A DNA stretch of 25,057 bases from an uncultured Clostridia bacterium (GTDB lineage: Bacteria > Bacillota > Clostridia > TANB77 > CAG-508), in NCBI GenBank assembly GCA_934157035.1, contig CAKPHG010000010.1:1-25057 (forward strand), given 5' to 3'. Numbering within the stretch: the stretch's first letter is position 1; each line of letters opens with the position of its first letter. Below are positions 8,672-15,931 of this stretch, in pieces. The notes beneath the pieces are model-generated. The model was not told where the DNA came from. It ran no database searches and saw only the letters and a list, made by a program, of their open reading frames with translations. Made by a program: the position numbers and the translations under genes.

Positions 8672-9109
8672 TTATTTCTTTTCTACAATTCCAACTGCTA
8701 CAACTAAACCAGAGTTTTTATCATAACCTAAACTAATTGTATAAGTCTTTCCGGCTTTTATTTTTGCTCTTATTGCGTCAACACTTGCAGCTGTTACTTG
8801 AGCTGTTGGTGCTGCAGTAACTCCAGATGCATCTGATTCTTGTACTAAAATTTGTCTTGATTCATCATCTGTATTAGCATTGTTGTGATTTTTTACTAAT
8901 TCGCATAAAGCCCTTGCTTGTGTTCCAGATTTTGTTCCTAAATATGCGTCATAAGGTTGATTATATGTTGCTATTTCTTGTTCTGATAAACTTGAACTTT
9001 TTTGAATTGTATCCTTTACATTTGAAACAATCATAACTCCTAATGTAATAATAACTATTGATACTAGTATTGAACCAGCGATAATTAATGCTTTTGATGC
9101 ATTTTCCAT
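8672..9109 (-). CDS. Pilin-like protein of the MENA family, 145 aa; candidate major subunit
   Basis: It starts MENASKALIIAGSILVSIVI, an N-terminal hydrophobic helix preceded by a short polar segment, as in type IV-like pilins, but without the usual Gly-Glu prepilin site. The following TYNQPYDAYLG matches the NxxYxxY motif of the paralogues at 9728 and 10205. The C-terminal half is unusually rich in Ala, Thr and Val (VTAAPTAQVTAASVDAIRA) and has low charge, like an abundant packed subunit. It has the strongest ribosome binding site of the family (AAAGGAGG) and a 99-bp upstream gap with a 9-bp palindrome, so it may be separately controlled. The major-pilin role is inferred. Confidence 0.82.
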   Translation of the reverse strand: MENASKALIIAGSILVSIVIITLGVMIVSNVKDTIQKSSSLSEQEIATYNQPYDAYLGTKSGTQARALCELVKNHNNANTDDESRQILVQESDASGVTAAPTAQVTAASVDAIRAKIKAGKTYTISLGYDKNSGLVVAVGIVEKK

Positions 9110-9150
9110 AATAAATTTCCTCCTTTAATTTTTACTTTTGTTTATATATT

Positions 9151-9169
9151 ACAACTAATTATTAGTTGT
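9151..9169. repeat. 9-bp perfect palindrome upstream of the 145-aa pilin-like gene
   Basis: ACAACTAAT and ATTAGTTGT flank a single central T. It lies about 40 bp before the pilin-like gene start and is not followed by a clear T-run on the minus strand. An operator or a weak hairpin is possible. Confidence 0.5.
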
Positions 9170-9208
9170 ATAAATTATCTCTTTTGTTACTATATGTAAT
9201 TGTAAGAG

Positions 9209-9649
9209 TTAATTTCTAGCTTGAATTTCTTCAAATAATAGATACTTTATATAATTAGTTTTGCTATGATGTTCTTCTTTTGTGCATTTAAACTTTCTAT
9301 TACTATAATTTTTTATAAATTGGTCTGTTCCCAATTTTGATATTGCTTCCATAGTAAATGTTTTATCTGATTCTAAGAACTTTACTTCTATTATTATAGA
9401 ATTTTTATCGTTTGAAATATATCTATTTTTTTCGTCTTTTTCAATTCCATTCTTTTCATTTTGATCTATAGCTTTGTTTATTACTGTTATTAATGAAGAA
9501 CCTAAAATTTCGTCTTTAGTATACATTTCATATTCTTTATTTAATTTTAAAGCTTGTAATTCAACATTTCTATAATTAATATAAAAATAAAATAATATTG
9601 TTATAATTACTATAAAAATTCCTAGTAATATGAATAAATTCTTTTTCAT
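9209..9649 (-). CDS. Membrane-anchored pilin-like paralogue without the MENAS start, 146 aa
   Basis: It starts MKKNLFILLGIFIVIITILFY, a simple N-terminal transmembrane anchor rather than the MENA(S/T) start of its neighbours. The region after the helix, LNKEYEMYTKDEILGSSLITVINKA, resembles FNKQYEVYQRDIYGSELLSLVNK of the 211-residue pilin-like protein, so the two are probably homologous. It therefore looks like a paralogue that exchanged its N-terminus or lost processing. GAGGAA lies before the ATG, and a sigma-A promoter with perfect TATAAT lies immediately upstream, so it can be transcribed apart from the main operon. Its function is unknown; minor pilin or assembly factor is inferred. Confidence 0.78.
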   Translation of the reverse strand: MKKNLFILLGIFIVIITILFYFYINYRNVELQALKLNKEYEMYTKDEILGSSLITVINKAIDQNEKNGIEKDEKNRYISNDKNSIIIEVKFLESDKTFTMEAISKLGTDQFIKNYSNRKFKCTKEEHHSKTNYIKYLLFEEIQARN

Positions 9650-9667
9650 CTTATATGTTCCTCTTTT

Positions 9668-9696
9668 ATTATAGCATTAATATTTTTTTTATGCAA
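9668..9696 (-). promoter_or_regulatory. Internal sigma-A promoter in the pilus locus
   Basis: On the minus strand TTGCAT (9696-9691), 17 nt, TATAAT (9673-9668), with an extended -10 (TGC before TATAAT). It lies just upstream of the 146-residue gene. Confidence 0.75.
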
Positions 9697-9727
9697 TTAC
9701 AAATATAAGTTTTTTTGACAAATTTTA

Positions 9728-10192
9728 CTATTTTACCTCTGAAAATTCTATATACATTACTCTTTTTGTAACTGAGCTAATTTTTACTTCATCACATTTA
9801 TAATATTTAGTATTTTCACCATTTAATGAATTTTCTTTTAAAAATTTATTTTTTTCTTCTTCTTCTAATTTTTCAAAATTATATGTTTTATCTACTTTAA
9901 CTTGTACATAATATGTATTTTCATTATATTTAGCTTGGTCTTGCAATTCGTATTTTACATTATTTTGTCTTGCAAGGTTTGCAATAGAAACTATATCATG
10001 TGCTGTTGCATATCCATTTTTGTATTTTAAATAGTTATTGTTTAACTCCGCTAATCTTGCATCTTCTACTTTTTGAAGTGTACTTTTACCAAAATCTGAA
10101 AAAGTAGTAAACAAAGCTACACCAATTGAAATAATCATTATTCCTAGTAATATACTTGTTGCCATAATTAATGCTTTTGATGCATTCTCCAT
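9728..10192 (-). CDS. Pilin-like protein of the MENA family, 154 aa
   Basis: It starts MENASKALIMATSILLGIMI, followed by a charged, mostly helical then beta-like extracellular domain. The NNNYLKYKNGYATAHDIVSIANLA region aligns with the same region in the 211- and 145-residue paralogues. One cysteine is present (YYKCDEV). The first nine codons are nearly identical at DNA level to those of the genes at 9109 and 10840, pointing to duplication or gene conversion. AGGAGG lies eight bases before the ATG. It is 12 bp downstream of the 211-residue gene, so the two are co-transcribed. Confidence 0.82.
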   Translation of the reverse strand: MENASKALIMATSILLGIMIISIGVALFTTFSDFGKSTLQKVEDARLAELNNNYLKYKNGYATAHDIVSIANLARQNNVKYELQDQAKYNENTYYVQVKVDKTYNFEKLEEEEKNKFLKENSLNGENTKYYKCDEVKISSVTKRVMYIEFSEVK

Positions 10193-10204
10193 TTATCCTT
10201 CCTC

Positions 10205-10840
10205 CTATTTTTTATAAGTATAGTACATTTTTGTTATTCTTCCTGTATTATTATCATAGTCTGTTTTAGAGTAAGCAAATGCTTGTGATTTTATCTGTGT
10301 TAACAATGATTTTTGTAAGTTGTATGTTGCTACTTGTTCTTTATAATCACTTTGTTCGAAACCTAATGCTTCAATATCAGCTGTTCTCATTGTTGAAAGC
10401 TTACTAACTTTTCTTATTATGCTTGAACTTTTTTTACTTTTAATTGTTTGATTTCCTAGTTCTTCTATTTTTTTGTCTAATTCATTTATTTTGTTTTTCA
10501 TTGTGCTACTATTGTATGTTCCTTTTGAAAAATATGTAGAATCTACATTTTTTTCAAAAGTTACATATATTTCTATTTTAGTATATCCTTCGTTTTCTGC
10601 TTCTATTTTGTTATAATCGTTTATTTTATTTACAAGTGATAATAGTTCACTTCCATAAATATCTCTTTGATATACTTCATATTGTTTATTAAATTCTCCT
10701 GCCTTTTCTTGTTGTTCAACAGAAAGCTCTGTTTTTTGAAGATTTCTAATATTGTTATAAAACATTACTAATAACGATATTACTATTAATGCAATTAATA
10801 CTGAACCTGCCATAATTAATGCTTTTGATGCGTTTTCCAT
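10205..10840 (-). CDS. Pilin-like protein of the MENA family, 211 aa
   Basis: It starts MENASKALIMAGSVLIALIV; residues 8-28 form the single hydrophobic helix. The extracellular part begins EFNKQYEVYQRDIYGSELLSLVN, the shared family motif, and contains a predicted helical or coiled-coil stretch (NKINELDKKIEELGNQTIK, about residues 111-130). No Gly-Glu prepilin cleavage site is present. It follows the platform protein gene by 14 bp with GGGAGG before the ATG, so it belongs to the same operon. Role as a pilus subunit is inferred from the N-terminal layout and position after CpaF/TadBC-like genes. Confidence 0.82.
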   Translation of the reverse strand: MENASKALIMAGSVLIALIVISLLVMFYNNIRNLQKTELSVEQQEKAGEFNKQYEVYQRDIYGSELLSLVNKINDYNKIEAENEGYTKIEIYVTFEKNVDSTYFSKGTYNSSTMKNKINELDKKIEELGNQTIKSKKSSSIIRKVSKLSTMRTADIEALGFEQSDYKEQVATYNLQKSLLTQIKSQAFAYSKTDYDNNTGRITKMYYTYKK

Positions 10841-10854
10841 AGTACCTACCTCCC

Positions 10855-12933
10855 TTACATAGCTGACATAGATTTAAATGCAGTAGACATACTTGTTAAT
10901 CCTATAAATACTAATGGTATAATTAAATATCCTACAAATAATAGTACCATAGGAGCGAATCCTATAACTTTTCCTATCATTCCTTTTTTAGATATTAATC
11001 TTTCATTAGATTCCTTACGTCTTGCTTGGTAGTAGTCTCTTTCTGTTTCTAGTTCATCAAATGCATCTTTAATTGGTATTTTTTCTACTGCTGCTTGTAA
11101 GCTTTCTACTATACGTATGAATTCTTGGTAGTTTACTTCTTCTTTCATTGTCTCTAGAGCTTCCCAAGGACCACTTTCGTAATCGTTTACACATTTACTT
11201 ATTGGATCTTTGAAAATATTTGAATATCTTTCTAGCCACTCCAATATAATTTCTACATTTACTCTCTCAATTCTCATAAGCATTAAGATAATAGTATGGA
11301 ATTGCATTACTTCATCTTCCATTTCTATTTGTCTCATTTTCTTTTGGAATTTTAGCATCCATATAGGTGCCATGTAAGCAAGCATAGCAATTATCATTGC
11401 TCCTAATACTTCAAGCCAACTTAGGTATTCACTATTAACTACTGATATTTTTTCCATTATTCTTTTAGCTGCTGCTGTTCTTTGTTCATCTGTACTCTCT
11501 GTATAATCTTTATTTACAGTTCCTCTTTTCATTGCTTTTTCAATATCAGTTTGTTTTAAATCTTTCTTAGCTTTAAAATATTTTATATATTCATTGTCGG
11601 AAGCAGTAAGTTCTTCTGCTTTTTTCTTATTCTTAGCATCTAATTCACCTATTATGTCATACGTTGTTGTTGGATCTGTATATACATTATTTATTGTAAG
11701 TATGTGTAGCTGTCCAAATAGTATAATAGATACAATAAATGAAACTATACACAATGCTATTCTATTTATATATATCCACTCTATCTTATCTTTTGAAGCA
11801 GCATCTTTCATTGTCGTTTTTAGTTTTATAGATTCTTTTGTTCCCTCTTTTGGAATAAATAAATCTACTATTTTTTTAACAAATGGTATTTTATATAACT
11901 TTTCTTGCCATGGATTTTCTGTATTTTTTGTGTTCATATTTGTAGAACCATTATCTTTTAATTTTCTTGTTAATATGTAGCATATAAATGTTGTAATTAA
12001 AATTAATATTTGTACAATCATTCCTTGTTTGCCATTATAGAAACTTTCTACAAAATTAAATTGTGATACTGCCCAATTTTTGATTGGTTCTAAACATAAT
12101 ATTGGCACTATTGAAATTATTGATAAACTTTGAAATACATAATCTAATTTATCTCTTTTTAATATTTCAAGTTGCATTTCTTGAGTTATATTATTTAAGT
12201 TTTTTAAATATAATGATGCTCCATCTACTTTTCTATCACCAAATTCTTTTGTTAAATATGACACTCCAGCAAACTCTTTTAAGTATGCATTTGGTGCTAC
12301 ATCATAATATTTTTCTAGTTCAGATTCTGGGTCATCTGAAATTAATACTTCATATATTTTTTCTGCTTGTCTTGCCATTTCTGGATTATCATCATCTTGC
12401 GCCGTTTGATAAATTGCTTCTTCTACCATATTAAATTCATGGTAAGCATGTCTAATTTCTGAGAAGAAATTTATTTGTTGTTTTAATAAGTTATTATCTA
12501 TTTTATCTACTCTTCCATCTATAAAAGTATCTATTAAAAACAATTCAAATAACAAAAGTATTGCCATTAACAAGGTATTATTTCTTGTTATAACTATAAT
12601 TGCTATTGTTAGCGGTATAACAATTCCTAATGCTATTGTTAATATTTTTGTTGATTGCATTCTTGTTAAATACTCATCTTCAATGTTTATAATCTCTAAT
12701 CTTCTTCTTAATTTTAATAAATATCTTTTTAAGAAAGGTGTTCTTAAGTAAAAAATATATAGTTTTTGGTATACAACATCTAATGAAAAACTAGATGATT
12801 TTGTGCCTTTTTGTAACTGTCTTATATATTTCTTTTCTTTATTATTTTTTTGTAATATTATATATGCAATTATTATTGCTAGAAATAATATTCCTGATCC
12901 AGCCAATATATATATTAGCATTTGATTATTCAT
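10855..12933 (-). CDS. TadB-TadC fusion: inner-membrane platform of the pilus machine, 692 aa
   Basis: Tad systems usually have two separate platform proteins with T2SSF (GspF-like) domains of about 300 residues. Here both appear in one chain. The N-terminal half has membrane segments at about 5-25, 98-135, 265-285 and 310-330, and a cytoplasmic helical domain with FFSEIRHAYHEFNMVEEAIYQ. The C-terminal half has segments near 390-412, 505-525 and 655-680, and VMQFHTIILMLMRIERVNVEIILEWLERYS followed by AFDELETERDYYQARRKESNERL, both typical of TadC/GspF. It should sit in the membrane and work with the CpaF-like ATPase encoded upstream. AGGAGGTG precedes the ATG. The 144-bp gap to the ATPase gene carries the GC-rich repeat pair. 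Confidence 0.85.
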   Translation of the reverse strand: MNNQMLIYILAGSGILFLAIIIAYIILQKNNKEKKYIRQLQKGTKSSSFSLDVVYQKLYIFYLRTPFLKRYLLKLRRRLEIINIEDEYLTRMQSTKILTIALGIVIPLTIAIIVITRNNTLLMAILLLFELFLIDTFIDGRVDKIDNNLLKQQINFFSEIRHAYHEFNMVEEAIYQTAQDDDNPEMARQAEKIYEVLISDDPESELEKYYDVAPNAYLKEFAGVSYLTKEFGDRKVDGASLYLKNLNNITQEMQLEILKRDKLDYVFQSLSIISIVPILCLEPIKNWAVSQFNFVESFYNGKQGMIVQILILITTFICYILTRKLKDNGSTNMNTKNTENPWQEKLYKIPFVKKIVDLFIPKEGTKESIKLKTTMKDAASKDKIEWIYINRIALCIVSFIVSIILFGQLHILTINNVYTDPTTTYDIIGELDAKNKKKAEELTASDNEYIKYFKAKKDLKQTDIEKAMKRGTVNKDYTESTDEQRTAAAKRIMEKISVVNSEYLSWLEVLGAMIIAMLAYMAPIWMLKFQKKMRQIEMEDEVMQFHTIILMLMRIERVNVEIILEWLERYSNIFKDPISKCVNDYESGPWEALETMKEEVNYQEFIRIVESLQAAVEKIPIKDAFDELETERDYYQARRKESNERLISKKGMIGKVIGFAPMVLLFVGYLIIPLVFIGLTSMSTAFKSMSAM

Positions 12934-12964
12934 TTACTTATTAGCACCTCCTCTATATTGTTTT

Positions 12965-13074
12965 GATAAGATACTTCCCACGCAGGGTATCTATCTTGTT
13001 TTAGTTTCTGACGGGGACGCATCTTTCCCTTTAGTATTCCTGAAGGGATAAGATACTTCCCACGCAGGGTATCT
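12965..13074. repeat. GC-richer 28-bp direct repeat pair with hairpin potential, between ATPase and platform genes
   Basis: Identical 28-bp units occupy 12965-12992 and 13047-13074, 54 bp apart. Each can fold: AGATA pairs with TATCT and CCC with GGG, leaving a 5-nt loop and a 3-nt bulge. The interval holds a third hairpin (TCCCTT 13026-13031 with AAGGGA 13043-13048) and a conspicuously GC-rich stretch around 13010-13020. The loop pentamer TGCGT (minus strand) recurs in that stretch. As RNA on the minus strand this would be a three-hairpin leader of the TadBC-like gene. It could instead be a dispersed palindromic repeat. The family is not recognised. Confidence 0.75.
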
Positions 13075-13077
13075 CTA

Positions 13078-13932
13078 TTATTTATTTATTGGTTTTCTTC
13101 CTCTTTTTTTAGTTTCTAATTTTTCTTCTTGTTTTTCTTCTTCTTCATATCTTGAAACTTTTGTATGCCAGTTTCTTTCTATGAATTTTATAAATTCTTC
13201 TGCATCATTATCATCCATGTTATTTAGCATTTGTCTAATATTGTTGTCTGTAATTTTATTTGTTAATACATAAGTTCCATCATGATATTCTAATATATTT
13301 TGATACTTGTATAATTCTTTATTTGTAGTTTTTGTAAAATAATATGTTGCATTATCCATAAATTTGTCAAATTTTCCTTCTAATGTTTTTTCTTTTCTAT
13401 GGTCAAATGTATATTCATTTTTTTCTTCTACTGGTATACATTCTGTAACACGTTCTATGTATCTTCTACCTCTAAAGTCTTTTACTAAGTGAATATCAAA
13501 ATTTAATACTGAAACAACTTGTTCTTCTGCTGTTCTTTCATCTTTGAAAACTCCTGCTCTTAACATTGAGTTACGAAGTGCTGTAACTAAGTCTGGGAAT
13601 GTTTTAGCATGGTGAGTAAATAATGTGAATTTAGATGCAACTTGGGCTGATTGTATCATCCAAGATGCTACAGGGTCTGTTGCAACCTCACCGATAATAT
13701 TAACAGAACCATCAGTTTTCTTTTGAACGTCCAAACACTCTTGTCCAGATACTGTCTCTGTTTCACGCATTGATAAGATGTTTCTTGTTGGATATATTTT
13801 TCTTAAGTGAAGCTCGAATGCAGTTTCTGTAATACGAAGGTTCATTGTTTCGTATATGTTTTCTATCATAGCCATAAGCATTGTTGTTTTTCCGGCAACC
13901 TTGTTCACCAGTAAGTGATATAATTCTTGCAC
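13078..13932 (-). CDS. cpaF: CpaF/TadA-like secretion ATPase, C-terminal fragment after frameshift
   Basis: This frame holds the ATPase core of the VirB11/CpaF-type motor, starting inside the Walker A motif: GKTTMLMAMIENIY. It has the arginine-rich LHLRKIYPTRNILSMRETET region, the Walker B-like VNIIGEVATDPVASWM, the His box FTLFTHHAKT, and a lysine/glutamate-rich tail. The apparent start at 13932 is an artefact: residues before GKTTM are out of frame. The true protein continues from the fragment at 13763-15040; removing one C near 13894-13895 gives one 653-residue protein with Walker A GEQGCGKTTML. The motor would power pilus assembly in complex with the TadBC-like platform. Either a sequencing error or a real inactivating mutation. 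Confidence 0.85.
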   Translation of the reverse strand: MQELYHLLVNKVAGKTTMLMAMIENIYETMNLRITETAFELHLRKIYPTRNILSMRETETVSGQECLDVQKKTDGSVNIIGEVATDPVASWMIQSAQVASKFTLFTHHAKTFPDLVTALRNSMLRAGVFKDERTAEEQVVSVLNFDIHLVKDFRGRRYIERVTECIPVEEKNEYTFDHRKEKTLEGKFDKFMDNATYYFTKTTNKELYKYQNILEYHDGTYVLTNKITDNNIRQMLNNMDDNDAEEFIKFIERNWHTKVSRYEEEEKQEEKLETKKRGRKPINK

Positions 13933-15040
13933 CTTTTACTAAATATTTTAAAAGGTCTATTGCTTCTTCTTTTCCTGGGAAGCGAACAATTTGTTCTAGT
14001 GTAGCACGTTTAACATCAAATTTTCTTACAAAAAATGCCCATGTTTCTGACATACTTGGTCTTACAACAACAACACGAGAACCATCTTTCATTTCATTAA
14101 TTTTATAACCATTTGTGTCTGATAATTGTCCTGGATTGTTATATTTATATATGTTTTGACATACTCTTTTTAGCTCTGCTTCTGTTCCAAAAGATAGAAA
14201 TGCTAAACGAATTGATTTACCTTGGAACATTATCCAAATACTATCACAAGCACGTGGAACTTTATGATCTACTATTTGATCTAAATAATCTCCATCTGTT
14301 TGTGCAACTTGACTTAAAAAGCTTTCTGGAAGTCCAGATACACCACCTGAAATACCATCTATATTCATATCACGAATTTCGTCTATACTTGAATATCCTT
14401 TATAATGTTGATATATTCTTTGTACTACTACATTTAATTTATCTTGGAAAGCAAGTACAAAATTCTCTTTTTCGTAAATTTCATTTATTTCTTCTTCTGT
14501 TATTACATAAGAAGGTTTTGTTTCTCCTAATACATATTTTAGTCTTGCTAAATCGTATTTTTTTATTATTTCTCCTAATGCTTCATATCCAAATTCTTGT
14601 TTATACATATAAAGAATTATATCAAATTTATCTTGTGAAGTTAAAAGTGAAGGTACATCAAATGGTATTGCTGTTGATATATTTATTTCTGAAACACCAT
14701 ATTCTTTTAATAACAAATCATATATTAATTCTTTAACATATTTTTTATCATTAACATCTCCATAAGTACAACCCTTTAAAGCTTTCTTTAATTCATATTT
14801 TTTGCTTTTTCTTCTCTTCAATTCTTCTTCGGAAAGACCAATATCATATAAGTTGATTTTTGTAATTTCATCTAATCTTTTCTTAACGAATTCTTTCATT
14901 TGGTCTAATGTATATGTTTTATCATCAACTTGTATTTGCTCTTCTATTTTTTCATCTTGTTTCTTTTTTAATTTATATACGATGAAAAATCCTGCACCTA
15001 TTAACACTACTAGAATTAATATTATATTGATAAGATTCAT
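13763..15040 (-). CDS. cpaF: CpaF/TadA-like secretion ATPase, N-terminal fragment before frameshift
   Basis: It starts MNLINIILILVVLIGAGFFI, an N-terminal membrane segment (about residues 4-22) that is unusual for CpaF, which is normally soluble. The N-terminal domain follows, then the CpaF-type region containing DSIWIMFQGKSIRLAFLSFG and DGSRVVVVRPSMSETWAFFVRKF. Up to ISLTGEQGC (about residue 382) the frame is right; after it the sequence (RKNNNAYGYD...) is out of frame and ends at 13763. AAGGAG lies nine bases before the ATG, and the ParA/CpaE-like gene is 34 bp upstream. Together with the fragment at 13078-13932 it forms one gene broken by a single extra base. Confidence 0.85.
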   Translation of the reverse strand: MNLINIILILVVLIGAGFFIVYKLKKKQDEKIEEQIQVDDKTYTLDQMKEFVKKRLDEITKINLYDIGLSEEELKRRKSKKYELKKALKGCTYGDVNDKKYVKELIYDLLLKEYGVSEINISTAIPFDVPSLLTSQDKFDIILYMYKQEFGYEALGEIIKKYDLARLKYVLGETKPSYVITEEEINEIYEKENFVLAFQDKLNVVVQRIYQHYKGYSSIDEIRDMNIDGISGGVSGLPESFLSQVAQTDGDYLDQIVDHKVPRACDSIWIMFQGKSIRLAFLSFGTEAELKRVCQNIYKYNNPGQLSDTNGYKINEMKDGSRVVVVRPSMSETWAFFVRKFDVKRATLEQIVRFPGKEEAIDLLKYLVKGARIISLTGEQGCRKNNNAYGYDRKHIRNNEPSYYRNCIRASLKKNISNKKHLINA

Positions 15041-15074
15041 AGTATTAGGCTCCTTCCTTCTTTTTCTTTTTTTG

Positions 15075-15929
15075 CTATACCTTTAGTTGTAACTCTTGCA
15101 TTTTATAAATTAAGTCTTTTGTTAATCTTCTTATTTCATCCATGAAAATTGCATTTCTGTCTTCTTCGTCTATCTTTCTTATTCTTAAAAAAAGCTCTGC
15201 TACATTTCCTTCTGAACAGCTTTCAAAAAACAATGTATTATATGGAATTGCATAAATGTCTTTCTTTTCTCTTATATATCTTGTTATGTTTTTCACATTG
15301 TATTTTGAAAATTTGTCATATCTACCTATATTTAATAAAATATTGTTTTTCTTAAAAAATTCATTTTCTTGTCTTAGTTTTACAAATGAATCTATTGTTT
15401 TTAATCTTTGAGTAATATTTACAATAATTACATCTGCAATTTCTAGGATTTTATTTTTTTGTTCTTCTGGCATTTTTTTTGAAATATCTATAAATACTAA
15501 ATCATAGTCTCTATTTGCAACTTGCAATATAGTTGGATATACTTTGCATATTTCAACATATTCTTCATAGTCTTGTGTTTTCGCACTGCATAAAACATCT
15601 AATCTATTATTAAATACTACTTTTGCATAGTTAGATATAATATTTTTTGTTGTTTTATTGCTATTTACTATTTTGACTAATCCTTCTATTCCAGACTCCA
15701 ATCCAATTTGGCTAGCATTTACATTTTCACTATTCACTATTGTTTTTACTAAGTTGTCCATTTTTGTTGTATCCCAATAGCTATTTTCTAATGTTTGGTC
15801 TTTAAAATTTGCGCTAATGTCTAATATTCTATAGTTGTGTTCTATCGCCATATAAGTTGATAACGCTACCATTGACATTGTTTGGCCTGTTTCCTTTTCT
15901 TCTTCGCTCCAAAATGCAACTATTGCCAT
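15075..15929 (-). CDS. CpaE-like ParA-superfamily protein with degenerate P-loop, 284 aa
   Basis: The overall fold pattern is that of ParA/MinD ATPases as used in Tad loci (CpaE/TadZ, pilus-site localisation): an opening beta strand MAIVAFWS, a loop, a helix MVALSTYMAIEH, then RILDISANF in the A' position and YDLVFIDISKKMP as Walker B, then DVIIVNITQRLKTIDSFVKL. The P-loop is however SEEEKETGQTMSM instead of KGGxGKTT: the signature lysines are missing. ATP hydrolysis is therefore doubtful and it may act as a structural localisation partner. It starts 2 bp after the second ParA-like gene (15932) with AAGGAG before the ATG, so the two are certainly co-expressed. Confidence 0.78.
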   Translation of the reverse strand: MAIVAFWSEEEKETGQTMSMVALSTYMAIEHNYRILDISANFKDQTLENSYWDTTKMDNLVKTIVNSENVNASQIGLESGIEGLVKIVNSNKTTKNIISNYAKVVFNNRLDVLCSAKTQDYEEYVEICKVYPTILQVANRDYDLVFIDISKKMPEEQKNKILEIADVIIVNITQRLKTIDSFVKLRQENEFFKKNNILLNIGRYDKFSKYNVKNITRYIREKKDIYAIPYNTLFFESCSEGNVAELFLRIRKIDEEDRNAIFMDEIRRLTKDLIYKMQELQLKV

Positions 15930-15931
15930 TT

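Noticed and set aside
12965..13074. Possible CRISPR array (two identical 28-bp repeats)
   Set aside because: There are only two copies, the 54-bp interval is too long for a normal spacer and is itself structured, it lies inside an operon, and no cas genes are present.
13763..13932. Programmed frameshift or two overlapping independent genes for the pilus ATPase
   Set aside because: There is no slippery heptamer or downstream stimulator at the break, and the two frames join perfectly in Walker A if one C is removed. A mutation or sequencing error is simpler.
14113..14736. A 207-codon plus-strand frame opposite the CpaF-like gene
   Set aside because: Extremely Leu/His/Tyr-rich with no motif or start signal, and antisense to well-conserved ATPase sequence.
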